Below are positions 1-8,665 of a DNA stretch of 64,000 bases, piece after piece; positions within the stretch are counted from its first letter, which is position 1; each line of letters opens with the position of its first letter. The notes beneath the pieces were generated by a model, which was given only the letters and a program-made list of their open reading frames with translations, was not told the origin of the DNA and ran no database searches. The stretch comes from Ruania alba. Lineage in GTDB: Bacteria; Actinomycetota; Actinomycetes; Actinomycetales; Beutenbergiaceae. The position numbers and the translations under genes are program-made. The stretch lies in assembly GCF_900105765.1 (NCBI RefSeq), contig NZ_FNTX01000002.1:1178001-1242000 (forward strand), written 5' to 3'.

Positions 1-1221
1 GCCGGAGGGGAGGAGCCGCCACCGCAGGCAGAGGGCCCCGTGGAACTGGTGGTCTGGACGGACCCAGTCCGTCAGGTCGGGTTCGAGATGTACCAAGAGC
101 TGCACCCGGAGATCGACCTGCAGATCGAGGTCCTGCCCGACGACGTGGATTCCCGCCTGATGCTGGCCAACGAAGCCGGTGAGGGCTGGCCGGACATCAT
201 GACCCTCAAGCGCTTCCAGCTCGAGGCTTTCGGCCAGCCTCCGCTCGACTTCTCGGCAGACATCTCTGACTACGTCGACGAGGACATCCTCGCGGAGTTC
301 TCCCCAGGCCTGCTGGACCTGTGCCAGGACGGCGACGCTCTCCGGTGTATGAACAATGACCTCTCCCCACTCGTGCTCTGGTACGACCGGGACCTGATGG
401 AGGAGTTCGGATACGAGCTACCGACGACGTGGGAGGAGTTCGAAGAGATCGGGCTGCGCCTGGCCGACGAGCACCCCGGGTACATCGTGGGCCACGCAGC
501 AACGACAGCCATCCTGCCTGGTTCGCGCTGCCCGATGGCTGAGGTGACCGGCCAGATGGAGCTGCACGTGGACCTCGAGCACGAGCGGTGCACGCGCGTG
601 TTCGACCTCGTCGACAACCTGGTGGAGGCGGGAACAATGATCCCGGGATCCGCGAACGACCCCGACTACGTCGCCGAGTACGGTGCGCCACGCCAGATCC
701 TGATGTCCGTCCAGGCGCTGCACCGGGGGCGGTTCGGGTTCATCAACGAGTACAACTGGCCGGAAGGCTCGGTGGGTATCGCCCCGCCGTTGCGTTGGGC
801 CGATGAGGATGAGGTACACAACTACGCCGGGGGCGGGTCCGGATATGCGGTGTCGCGGCACAGTGAGTATCAGGCCGCTGCCGCAGAGCTGGCCGTCTGG
901 ATGGCAACAGGCGACTACCAGACCCATCCCGAGACTGTGACGTTCCCGGCCTACCGTCCGGCCCAGGAGGTATGGATCGAGAACAATCGCGACGCCTTCT
1001 ACACCGGTGATGCTGAGCTCGAGGAGATCATCGACGCCGCCGAGTCGCAGCTCTCTCCGTACTGGTCGGAGATCAATCTCGGATCGGTGCGAGGAAGTTA
1101 TGGGCAGGTGGTCGGTCCAGAACTGGTGCACGGGCGGACGATCGCTGAGCTGGTTCCGGAGTGGGAGCAGTACATCGTCAACGAAGCTGAAGCAGCCGGC
1201 TGGACCGTCGATGTCGGGTAG
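1..1221 (+). CDS. ABC transporter sugar-binding protein, 5' end outside window
   Basis: Solute-binding protein of the bacterial family-1 (maltose/oligosaccharide) type, which would deliver a sugar to the two permeases that follow. The reading frame is open from base 1, so the GTG at 40 is not a credible start; the missing part should hold a lipoprotein signal peptide. The visible part begins with a Pro/Glu-rich linker and then the usual first strand with VVWTDP. It contains the aromatic stretches typical of the fold (YDRDLMEEFG, PTTWEEFEEIG) and ends naturally at 1221. The gene leads an operon-like run to 6524 with MalF-type, MalG-type, PL22-like, DUF1961 and sulfatase genes, so the ligand is probably an acidic or sulfated oligosaccharide; that is inference. 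Confidence 0.88.
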   Translation, partial: AGGEEPPPQAEGPVELVVWTDPVRQVGFEMYQELHPEIDLQIEVLPDDVDSRLMLANEAGEGWPDIMTLKRFQLEAFGQPPLDFSADISDYVDEDILAEFSPGLLDLCQDGDALRCMNNDLSPLVLWYDRDLMEEFGYELPTTWEEFEEIGLRLADEHPGYIVGHAATTAILPGSRCPMAEVTGQMELHVDLEHERCTRVFDLVDNLVEAGTMIPGSANDPDYVAEYGAPRQILMSVQALHRGRFGFINEYNWPEGSVGIAPPLRWADEDEVHNYAGGGSGYAVSRHSEYQAAAAELAVWMATGDYQTHPETVTFPAYRPAQEVWIENNRDAFYTGDAELEEIIDAAESQLSPYWSEINLGSVRGSYGQVVGPELVHGRTIAELVPEWEQYIVNEAEAAGWTVDVG

Positions 1222-1266
1222 CAGCGTGTCGCGTGGGCCGTTGGCACGGCCCAGAAGGGAGGCCCC

Positions 1267-2199
1267 ATGGCCACGCTGACTGAATCGCCGGCGCGCTCGG
1301 TCGAGCGCCGTCGCGGTAGCCGGACTGTCACCCATGGACAGTCGGTGGCCGGATACGCCTTCTCCGCTCTCTACGTCGTTCTGCTCGGTGGATTCGCGTT
1401 GCTACCAGCGTTGTACGCCATCTATCTCGCGTTCGTACGCCCTGAGGGAGGATTCGCCTGGCTGAGCAACTTCGAGACAGTAATCACCGATTACCGGTAC
1501 GTCGAGACATTCAAGAACCTCGGGATCTATGCCTTGATGTTCTTGGTCCCGACCATGGTGGTCTCGATCGGGTTGGCTCTCCTGCTCCATGGGCGCCGCC
1601 CCGCGGTGGCTTCGACGTTCAGGGTGGTGTACTACCTGCCACACTCGGTGATCGGCGTGGCAGCCGTGCTGTTGTGGTTGTTCCTGCTGACCCCGCGGGT
1701 CTCGCCGATCGGCGGGCTCCTCCAGTCCCTCGGTTTCGACAGCCTCTACCACGTGGTGCGTCCGAGCAGTCCGGCCAGCCTGGCCGTGCTGTTCGCCATC
1801 ATCGCCGTGTGGACGTCTGGGCAGGGCATTCTGCTGATGTTCGCAGCGTTGTCCTCGGTGCCACGGGAGATCGAAGAGGCCGCTTCCATCGACGGCGCGA
1901 ACTCCTGGCAGCTCATCTGGCGCATTAAGCTCCCCCTGCTGCGTAAGTGGGTGGCCTACCTGCTGATCGTGAGTGTGGCGGCTTCGACGCAACTCTTTGC
2001 CGAGCCGCAGTTGATGTCGGCGGTCACGAACGGGGCCGTCGGTGAGAACTTCTCACCGCTGCAGCTCGCGTACACCTACGCCTACCAGTACGGCAACTTT
2101 CCCGCCTCGGCGGCACTGTCCATCCAGCTTCTGCTGCTGGGCATCCTCGCGGCCGTCCTCGTGGTGAAGAAGACCGGACTGTTTCGAGTGGAGATCTGA
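1267..2199 (+). CDS. ABC sugar transporter permease, MalF/UgpA type
   Basis: Inner-membrane permease of the carbohydrate-uptake CUT1 class, 310 residues. About six membrane segments are visible, starting near residue 25. The EAA loop that contacts the ATPase is present as EEAASIDGANSWQLIWRIKLPLL near residues 199-221. The ATG at 1267 follows AGAAGGGAGG at good spacing. It lies 45 bases after the binding-protein gene and 2 bases before the partner permease. No ATPase gene occurs in this operon, so a shared MsmK-type ATPase encoded elsewhere is expected, as is common for CUT1 systems in Actinobacteria. Confidence 0.92.
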   Translation: MATLTESPARSVERRRGSRTVTHGQSVAGYAFSALYVVLLGGFALLPALYAIYLAFVRPEGGFAWLSNFETVITDYRYVETFKNLGIYALMFLVPTMVVSIGLALLLHGRRPAVASTFRVVYYLPHSVIGVAAVLLWLFLLTPRVSPIGGLLQSLGFDSLYHVVRPSSPASLAVLFAIIAVWTSGQGILLMFAALSSVPREIEEAASIDGANSWQLIWRIKLPLLRKWVAYLLIVSVAASTQLFAEPQLMSAVTNGAVGENFSPLQLAYTYAYQYGNFPASAALSIQLLLLGILAAVLVVKKTGLFRVEI

Positions 2200-2201
2200 T
2201 C

Positions 2202-3179
2202 ATGCCCACTACTGAGCAACGCGTATCGTCTCGACCTCCTCGTGTGGGTGGGCCGCGTTTGTCCGCATCTGCGCCGCCCGAAGGTGGCCCCGTTCGGCAG
2301 GGGCTGTCCATCAACACCAGGGTGGCCCGGATCTTTGCCTGGGTCGGGCTCCTGCTGTGGGCGCTCTACGCGATCCTGCCTATGCTGTGGCTGCTGCTGG
2401 CCGCCACCAAGTCCGGCACAGAGCTCGCCACTCGGCCTCCGTTCGCGTTTGGCTCGTTCTCCCGGATCGCGGAATCGTGGGAGCACCTGGTGGAGTTCAA
2501 CAACGGTGCCATGTTCGGGTGGTTGGGCAATACGGTCATCCTGACCGGTGCGCAGATCGTGCTGACTCTCGTGGCGACGATCCCGGCCGGGTACGCCCTG
2601 GGGGCGTGTCAATTCCGGCTGCGGCGACCCATCCTCATCGTGACACTAGGGCTCATCCTGCTCCCGGGCGGGGCGTTGGTGTTGCCGCAGTTCCTCGAGA
2701 TGGTGGCGCTCGGACTGGTCGGTAACCGGCTTTCCGTCATTCTCCCGGGTGCGGTCTTCCCGTTGGGTATCTACCTGACGTTCATCTACTTCTCCACCAC
2801 GATCGGCAAGGACATCTATGACGCTGCACGTGTGGATGGGTGCACGGAGTGGCAGGTGTTCGTCAAGATTGCCTTGCCGCTGGCGGCGCCGATCATTGCG
2901 CTGGTCACGTTCTTCTCGTTCATGCGGAACTGGGGTGAATTCCTGCTGCCTTACATCATGCTCAACAGCGACCAGTTCCCCCTGCCTGTTGGACTCGCCG
3001 TGCTCGCATCGGCTGCGCCCGAACTGAACCCGAACACGATCGGGCAGTTCGACATCGGCGTCTCGGAAGTGATCCTCGCGACGCTGCTGACGATGGCGCC
3101 GGTACTGCTGGTGCTGTTGTTCACGCAACGGACGGTGCTGCGTGGAGCGACGATTCTCGGAGGCGCCCTGCGGGGATGA
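2202..3179 (+). CDS. ABC sugar transporter permease, MalG/UgpE type
   Basis: Second CUT1 permease, 325 residues, partner of the preceding MalF-type subunit. A long N-terminal cytoplasmic segment is followed by six membrane spans. The EAA motif reads YDAARVDGCTEWQVFVKIALPL near residues 206-227, and the C-terminal part has the MalG-type NWGEFLLPY segment. The ATG lies 2 bases after the previous stop, with GGAG upstream, so translation is probably coupled. An 8-bp stem-loop follows the stop codon, which may separate transport from enzyme expression. Confidence 0.92.
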   Translation: MPTTEQRVSSRPPRVGGPRLSASAPPEGGPVRQGLSINTRVARIFAWVGLLLWALYAILPMLWLLLAATKSGTELATRPPFAFGSFSRIAESWEHLVEFNNGAMFGWLGNTVILTGAQIVLTLVATIPAGYALGACQFRLRRPILIVTLGLILLPGGALVLPQFLEMVALGLVGNRLSVILPGAVFPLGIYLTFIYFSTTIGKDIYDAARVDGCTEWQVFVKIALPLAAPIIALVTFFSFMRNWGEFLLPYIMLNSDQFPLPVGLAVLASAAPELNPNTIGQFDIGVSEVILATLLTMAPVLLVLLFTQRTVLRGATILGGALRG

Positions 3180-3187
3180 GGGGTCAT

Positions 3188-3215
3188 GGCCACGGAGCGC
3201 CCGAATCCCGTGGCC
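3188..3215 (+). terminator. Intercistronic hairpin after the permease pair
   Basis: GGCCACGG at 3188-3195 is perfectly complementary to CCGTGGCC at 3208-3215, with a 12-base loop, 8 bases after the permease stop. No T-run follows and the next gene begins 30 bases later, so a partial terminator or an mRNA stability/processing hairpin is more likely than a full stop. Confidence 0.4.
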
Positions 3216-3245
3216 CGTCCAGAGCCACGACGATGAAGGAGAGAT

Positions 3246-4361
3246 GTGGGCGAATCATTGACGCGGACCGACGAGGTGACCGGCCGTCAGATCCTGCAGT
3301 TGACGAACAGTTCGGCACACTCGGTGCATTCCTACTACGACAATCCTCCGTGGTGTCCGATCACCAGTCGAGTCACGTTCAGCAGGCGGCGACCCGGCGC
3401 ACTGGACGGAGAGATCTGCGTGATCGACGCCGATGGTGGACAACCAGTCTCGGTCGCCAGCTCACATGCGATGACCCCGAACGACGGGGCCATGCCGCAG
3501 TGGTCCCATGACGGCGCTCGGATCTACTTCCGTGACCGTGATGAGGCGGGGGCACTCGTCGCGTGGGTGGACGTGGCGTCGGGGGAGAGGTCTCAACATC
3601 GCGGAGACCTCCGGATGATCCGGCCAGGAGCCCACGAGCATGCGTTCCACACCGACCGGCGTCACATGTCCGACGACGCTGTCCTGCGTGAGCGCGACAG
3701 CGCAGGCGTCTTCGTCCAGAATCTCGAGACCGGCTCGACACACCAGCTCGCCAGCATCGAGGACTGCGTACGTCTACACCCTCGACGGGCAGAGATTGCC
3801 GGGTGGCATCTCTATGTGAAACACACCAAGTGGTCACCGGATGGGAGCCGCCTGATGTTCGTCTTCACCAACGAGAAGTTCTACGACGCCAAGTTCGTCG
3901 AGCTTCCGCGTGTCAAGGATGTCTACGTGGTGGACGCCGATGGCCAGAACCTGCGTCGGGTCGGAGAATTCGGGGCGCACCCGAGCTGGCACCCCGGTGG
4001 CGAGGAGATCTTCGCCAACTCGCCATTCGGTGATCGCCCCGGGAACAGCCTGGTCCTGATGGATACGCGCACCGGTGACACACGCTTGGCGACGACCGCT
4101 ATGGGCGGGTTCGGGCATCCCTCGTACTCGCCCGACGGAACCCGGGTCGTTGTCGACCACGTGATTGCGTCAGAGGGCACCGCGTCACTGAATCTGATCC
4201 ATGCCGAGTCCGGAACTGTCGAGCATCTGGTGCAGGTCGCCGTCACAGATCACTCCCACCTGGGAACTCATCTCCATCCCGTCTGGTCCCGTGACGGTCG
4301 TCAGATCCTCTATGCGAGTGATGCTTCCGGCACCGCTCAACTCTGCGTGATCAGCGCGTGA
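3246..4361 (+). CDS. TolB/PL22-like beta-propeller protein (oligogalacturonate lyase-like)
   Basis: 371-residue protein of repeated propeller blades (for example WSHDGARIYF, WSPDGSRLMFVF, SYSPDGTRVVV, WSRDGRQILYASD). The N-terminus TGRQILQLTNSSAHS and the YYDNPPW segment resemble oligogalacturonate lyases of family PL22, which cut unsaturated or small uronate oligomers in the cytoplasm. There is no signal peptide, so it should act on imported oligosaccharides. The start is GTG at 3246 after GAAGGAGAG. Its place between an importer and a sulfatase suits an intracellular lyase acting on acidic oligosaccharides. A non-enzymatic TolB-like propeller remains possible because catalytic histidines and metal ligands were not verified by alignment. 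Confidence 0.7.
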   Translation: MGESLTRTDEVTGRQILQLTNSSAHSVHSYYDNPPWCPITSRVTFSRRRPGALDGEICVIDADGGQPVSVASSHAMTPNDGAMPQWSHDGARIYFRDRDEAGALVAWVDVASGERSQHRGDLRMIRPGAHEHAFHTDRRHMSDDAVLRERDSAGVFVQNLETGSTHQLASIEDCVRLHPRRAEIAGWHLYVKHTKWSPDGSRLMFVFTNEKFYDAKFVELPRVKDVYVVDADGQNLRRVGEFGAHPSWHPGGEEIFANSPFGDRPGNSLVLMDTRTGDTRLATTAMGGFGHPSYSPDGTRVVVDHVIASEGTASLNLIHAESGTVEHLVQVAVTDHSHLGTHLHPVWSRDGRQILYASDASGTAQLCVISA

Positions 4362-4401
4362 GGCTAATGGTGGATGCGAGCACACGGAAGGTGGACATGT
4401 C

Positions 4402-5106
4402 ATGGACCTAGCGGCGGCGTTCAGCAAGGGTGAGTTGCTGTATTCGAACGACCTACGGAACGAATCCGATATTGCTGGGTTCCGGCTCGAGGGCGACGGT
4501 GCCGTCACCTTCCCCCTGGAGCGGATGCGGTTGGAGAGTACCCGGTCTGCCGAGGAGGGTCAGGACGCCAACCTGGTGCTGTGGTGCAACGAAGAGTTCG
4601 ACGACAACGTGGCAATCGAATGGAAGTTCTGGCCCGTGCGCGAACCGGGCCTGGCCATCTTGTTCTTCGCAGCGCGCGGTAGGGGCGGCGACGACGTGTT
4701 CGATCCTGATCTGGCGCCGCGTACCGGGCGTTACGAGCAATATCACAGCGGTGACATCAACGCCTATCACGTGTCCTATTTCCGCAGGAGAGCTCCCCAC
4801 GAGCGCGCGTTTCACACGTGCAATCTGCGAAAGAGCCACGGTTTCCACCTCGTGGCGCAAGGTGCGGACCCGTTGCCGCCGGTATCTGACGCCAGGCCGC
4901 CCTATCGGATGCAGATCGTGAAGCAGTCCGACACCGTGGTGTTCGCCATTGATGGCCTGATCTCGTTCACATTTACCGACGACGGATCGGTCGGTGGCCC
5001 ACCCCATGACGGCGGACGGATCGGCTTTCGGCAGATGGCGCCGATGATCGGCGAGTATGCGGACTTGACCGTCAGACGGTTGCCGGCCCGAACGGCGATC
5101 CGGTGA
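4402..5106 (+). CDS. DUF1961 family protein
   Basis: 234 residues, no signal peptide. The opening LLYSNDLRNESDIAGFRLEGDGAVTF and later LWCNEEFDDNVAIEWKFWP follow the pattern of the DUF1961 family, which has a predicted concanavalin-like beta-sandwich fold and is often encoded in polysaccharide loci. Biochemical function is not established. A role in binding or cleaving a glycan is a reasonable guess from fold and context. GGAAGGTGG precedes the ATG. The last four bases overlap the start of the sulfatase gene, so the two are probably co-translated. Confidence 0.7.
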   Translation: MDLAAAFSKGELLYSNDLRNESDIAGFRLEGDGAVTFPLERMRLESTRSAEEGQDANLVLWCNEEFDDNVAIEWKFWPVREPGLAILFFAARGRGGDDVFDPDLAPRTGRYEQYHSGDINAYHVSYFRRRAPHERAFHTCNLRKSHGFHLVAQGADPLPPVSDARPPYRMQIVKQSDTVVFAIDGLISFTFTDDGSVGGPPHDGGRIGFRQMAPMIGEYADLTVRRLPARTAIR

Positions 5107-6524
5107 GCGAGGGCCGACACGTCCTACTGATCACTGTGGACCAGTGGCCGGCCCGCCTGCTCGGCTGCGCCGGGCACCCCGTGATCCAGACGCCGACCCT
5201 CGATGAGTTGGCCGCCGTCGGGACTCGATTCACCAACGTCTCCAGTGAGACACCGGTCTGCATCCCGGCCAGACGCGCGCTGATGACCGGGACGAGCGCA
5301 TCGACACACGGCCTCAGATGGAACGAACCCACCGCGCGGATGCCGCCCATGGCCACCCTGGCTGAGGTGTTCAGGCAGGGCGGCTACCAAACGACGGCGG
5401 TCGGCAAGCTACACGTTCATCCGCAACGATCTCGGATCGGCTTCGACGACGTGCTGCTGAGCGAGGAAGGACGAACCCAGTGGGGAGTGCAGGACGACTA
5501 CGAGACGGCCCTTGCTGATGCGGGCTACCCCGGTCAAGCCTTCACCCATGGCATGGGGAACAACCAGTACGTGACCCGGCCCTGGCACCTGCCGGAGCAG
5601 CTACATCCGACGGCGTGGGCCACTGAGCAGATGTGCCGGCAGATCAGGCGGCGCGACCCCACCAGGCCGGGCCTGTTCTATCTGTCCTACTCTCCACCGC
5701 ATCCCCCTCTCGTTCCCCCGGCGGCCTACGCCGACCTCTATCAGCACGAAGATCTGGATGAGCCCCCATACGGAGAGTGGCTCGTTGCCGAGCAGGTGCC
5801 ACCGATGGTTCTGCAGCGGCAGGCGGCGGCTCCCGCCGCATCGCTGCGCGACCGTGCTCGCCGCGCGTTCTACGCCCTGTGTACACACATCGACCATCAG
5901 ATCCGGGTGGTCATCGGGACGCTGCGCGAGGAGGGCATCCTCGACGAGACGGTGATTCTGTTCACCTCCGACCATGGCGACCTGTTGGGCGATCACGGCT
6001 TGTGGGGAAAGTCGATGTTCTACGAGGGGGCTGCCTCAATCCCAATGATCCTCGTCAGCGCAGCTGCGGACACGCGGGCAGGGGCCGGCCAGACGGACCC
6101 GCGACTGTGCGGGCTCGAAGACGTGCTGCCCACGTTGGCGGACCTTGCCGGCGTCGATACGCCTGCGGGGATCGGGGGGATCTCCATGCTCAGTGAACGC
6201 CGGCGGGAGTACTACTGGGGATGGGTTGGTACGGGCTCAGGTGAGTCTTGCATGGTGCGCGACGAGCGCTTCAAGCTCCTCTACTACCCAGCCGGAAACG
6301 TCGTCCAGTTGTTCGACCTGAGCAACGACCCGCAGGAGCGTCAAGACCTCTCGCACTCAGCCCAGCACTCCGACGTCCGGGACGGGCTGACCCGGTATCT
6401 GATCGAGGTTGCACCTGCAGAGAATCCGGAGTGGATCGTGGCGGGCGCACTGGCCGGGGCGGCGCCCCGAGCTGCCGCACCTGCGCGGAGCCGGGGACTG
6501 GCATCCCAGCGCGGTCGTCATTGA
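5103..6524 (+). CDS. Sulfatase (formylglycine-dependent), no signal peptide
   Basis: 473-residue type I sulfatase of the alkaline-phosphatase superfamily, removing sulfate esters from carbohydrates. The N-terminal metal-binding strand is LLITVDQW with the Asp near residue 13. The activation motif is C53-I-P-A-R57, matching CxPxR, in which the Cys is converted to formylglycine. The second metal site is SDHGDLLGDHG near residue 290. No signal peptide is present, so the enzyme is predicted to be cytoplasmic. The GTG start overlaps the DUF1961 stop by 4 bases. It needs a formylglycine-generating enzyme that is not encoded in this window. Substrate is unknown. Confidence 0.93.
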   Translation: MSEGRHVLLITVDQWPARLLGCAGHPVIQTPTLDELAAVGTRFTNVSSETPVCIPARRALMTGTSASTHGLRWNEPTARMPPMATLAEVFRQGGYQTTAVGKLHVHPQRSRIGFDDVLLSEEGRTQWGVQDDYETALADAGYPGQAFTHGMGNNQYVTRPWHLPEQLHPTAWATEQMCRQIRRRDPTRPGLFYLSYSPPHPPLVPPAAYADLYQHEDLDEPPYGEWLVAEQVPPMVLQRQAAAPAASLRDRARRAFYALCTHIDHQIRVVIGTLREEGILDETVILFTSDHGDLLGDHGLWGKSMFYEGAASIPMILVSAAADTRAGAGQTDPRLCGLEDVLPTLADLAGVDTPAGIGGISMLSERRREYYWGWVGTGSGESCMVRDERFKLLYYPAGNVVQLFDLSNDPQERQDLSHSAQHSDVRDGLTRYLIEVAPAENPEWIVAGALAGAAPRAAAPARSRGLASQRGRH

Positions 6525-6566
6525 TGGGGAGGTTGACGGGAAACGGGCCCGTCGTCCGCTCGGTGC

Positions 6567-7523
6567 TCAGGTGGAGCGGACCGGGCGCGTCCCGCGGGCC
6601 CGCTGGTCACCGGCCGGATTGAGGAGAGTGTCGTCGGCGATCACATCACGAGCGATCGCGAGGAAAGTGTCGAGCGCTGCCGGACGTCGGTTGACAGCGT
6701 AGGCAACATCCATGCCGCAGCGCAGTGTCTCCGGTTCGATGAGCCGCGTGGTGAGATCGAGCCTGGTCAGCTGAGCATTGGAGGCCGGCTGAAGTGACAC
6801 TCCGAATCCTGCGGCCACGAGCGCGAGCTGGGCCTCAAGGCTCTGCTCTTCCGAGACGACGTTCGGGTGAAAGCCACTCTTGAGGCAGCCACCGACGATC
6901 ACATCATGGAATTGCGGAGCCATGGAACGAGGCCAGAGGACCATCGGCTCATCGGCCAGTTCGCTGAGCGCCATCGCGGTACTGCCGTCCTTGGCGAGCC
7001 GGTGGCCGATTGGCATGTAGGTGACGAATGGCTCGTCGTAGAGACCGTGCACGGTCACTCCCGCTGTGGCGGGCGCGCCACGGAGCAGGGCGACGTCCAA
7101 AGTGCCGTCACGAATCTGACGAAGCAGCCGCGCGCTGCTCGGCTGCAATCGGAGCGTCACGTCGAGCTCCGGTGACTCGACTCGCAGTCGCCTGAGAATC
7201 GGCACCAAGACACCGTTGAAGCCTGCTGCCACGGAGCCGACCGTCAGTCTTCCCCCGCGCCCGGTGGCGACGTCGCGGACGGCGTCGCGGGTACGGTCGA
7301 TCTCACCTGCCACGGCTCGAGCCCCGTCCAAGAGGGCAACTCCGGCGGGTGTGAGCTCCACCCGGCGGCTCGTACGTTCGAGCAGAACGACGTCGAACTC
7401 TTGCTCCAGGGTTCTGATCTGTTGACTGAGGAGTGGCTGCGAAACGCCGAGCCGTGCTGCGGCGCGCCCGAAATGGAGCTCCTCGGCGGTGGCGATGAAA
7501 TACCTGAGCTGCCGGATGTCCAT
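6567..7523 (-). CDS. LysR family transcriptional regulator
   Basis: 318-residue LysR regulator. The N-terminal winged helix-turn-helix spans about residues 1-60 (LRYFIATAEELHFGRAAARLGVSQ, then SQQIRTLEQEF), followed by a linker helix and a periplasmic-binding-like effector domain. It lies 9 bases downstream of the acetylesterase gene on the same strand, so both are probably transcribed together. It may control that gene or the divergent Tat-exported glycoside hydrolase. No strong ribosome site was seen before the ATG, consistent with coupling to the upstream gene. It ends 43 bases from the convergent sulfatase gene. Confidence 0.93.
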   Translation of the reverse strand: MDIRQLRYFIATAEELHFGRAAARLGVSQPLLSQQIRTLEQEFDVVLLERTSRRVELTPAGVALLDGARAVAGEIDRTRDAVRDVATGRGGRLTVGSVAAGFNGVLVPILRRLRVESPELDVTLRLQPSSARLLRQIRDGTLDVALLRGAPATAGVTVHGLYDEPFVTYMPIGHRLAKDGSTAMALSELADEPMVLWPRSMAPQFHDVIVGGCLKSGFHPNVVSEEQSLEAQLALVAAGFGVSLQPASNAQLTRLDLTTRLIEPETLRCGMDVAYAVNRRPAALDTFLAIARDVIADDTLLNPAGDQRARGTRPVRST

Positions 7524-7532
7524 CAGGTGATG

Positions 7533-8240
7533 CTATCGACCTGCGTCTGGTGATGTGCCGTGGACTCGGGCCCTGACGACTTCCTCGATCTCATCGGCGA
7601 CGATCTCAGCGACGGCGCAGGCGCCGGCAAATGAGAAGTGTGTGTTGTCAGCAAGTCCGTCTGGGTACGACGGCGAGAGGCCGGGCGGGAGATGGGCGTA
7701 CAGACGAGCTGATTCCGAACTGCCCAACGTTCTGATGAGCTCGGTCGTGCTGGCGGTGAGGTCGACCAGCGGAATCTGGCGGCGTTCTGCCAATCGACGT
7801 GTGGCGTCGGGGTAGTCGCCGTGAGAGTTGATGAGCTCCTCGCCGCTCCAGGTCCTTCGCGCGGGCGGCGTGCACAGGATGGGGAGTGCGCCGCACTCCT
7901 GGACATCGTCGGTGAAGCGCTCCATGTTTGCCGAGAACCCGCCCGCCGGGGAAAGGTGCCCGAGCTTCTGGTCGTTGTGGGCGAACTGAATGAGGACGAC
8001 GTCGATTGGGGTGAGTTCCGCCAGGAGTGCCTTCCAGAGGCCCTCTTCGCGGAACGAATCGGTCGAGGCGCCGCCCTTGGCGATATTGAAGACTGGAATG
8101 GGTTCGCCGGTGACGGTCGAGATCCGTGCGTTGAGGGTCGCGCCGAGATGTACTCCCCAGCCAAATGAGGGCTTTTCATGGATCGGTCTCGCCGCCACTG
8201 TTGAATCTCCTGCGAGGAACACGATTGTCTGTTCTCTCAT
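7533..8240 (-). CDS. SGNH esterase, rhamnogalacturonan acetylesterase-like
   Basis: 235-residue SGNH/GDSL hydrolase that would remove acetyl groups from a polysaccharide or its oligomers. Block I is FLAGDST with nucleophile Ser13; block V gives Asp198 and His201 in ADNTHFS; the oxyanion region QFAHNDQK is also visible. Size and motifs match the rhamnogalacturonan acetylesterase group. The frame is open much further upstream, but the extension is Arg-rich and non-homologous in appearance; the ATG at 8240 begins exactly at the family's usual first strand. No signal peptide is seen, so it probably acts in the cytoplasm. The LysR gene follows. Confidence 0.82.
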   Translation of the reverse strand: MREQTIVFLAGDSTVAARPIHEKPSFGWGVHLGATLNARISTVTGEPIPVFNIAKGGASTDSFREEGLWKALLAELTPIDVVLIQFAHNDQKLGHLSPAGGFSANMERFTDDVQECGALPILCTPPARRTWSGEELINSHGDYPDATRRLAERRQIPLVDLTASTTELIRTLGSSESARLYAHLPPGLSPSYPDGLADNTHFSFAGACAVAEIVADEIEEVVRARVHGTSPDAGR

Positions 8241-8665
8241 GGAACCCAAGAACTCCGATTCTCGATTGGTCGCTCTGCGTGCGTTCGGGCGAACGAGTGT
8301 GAGTGTCGAGGCTACCCTTCGCCGTATGAACTGTCGAGGCCGTGCCATTTGGTGCGGACGTGGAGTGATTTTTGATAACGCGCCGTTATCGAGCCATCGG
8401 TGATCTCCTCTTGTAAGGTCTCGTGCCGGAGAGCTAATATCGAAGATGCGCCGGTGATACGAGCGAAATCGTGACCCGAACAGGTGACTGTGATCTCCGA
8501 AAAGCGTTCCGATTCGCATGTGCACGTTCTGGAGTCCACAGCGATGTGGCGATCGACGTGAATGCGGATAACGAATCTCGGGAACGAAGTTCTTGATGAC
8601 TCGCCCGGTTGTCGGCGTATCCATAATATGCCGCGCTGATGCGTCGAATGATGGGAGAGAGTGCC
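8241..8665. promoter_or_regulatory. Divergent intergenic region with a GATAACG palindrome
   Basis: 425 bases between the divergently transcribed acetylesterase and glycoside hydrolase genes, with no credible gene. It contains GATAACG-CGC-CGTTATC at 8374-8390, a perfect 7-bp inverted repeat with a 3-bp spacer, and a third half-site GATAACG at 8567-8573, about 95 bases before the hydrolase start. This looks like an operator. The regulator is not known, and the neighbouring LysR protein is only a candidate. Confidence 0.5.

Noticed and set aside
6543-6552. Short palindrome ACGGGCCCGT between convergent sulfatase and LysR genes
   Set aside because: Only 10 bp with no loop, so it cannot form a terminator hairpin; probably chance in GC-rich DNA.
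8241-8624. Longer start for the acetylesterase
   Set aside because: The extension lacks resemblance to SGNH esterases and would cover the divergent promoter and GATAACG palindrome.
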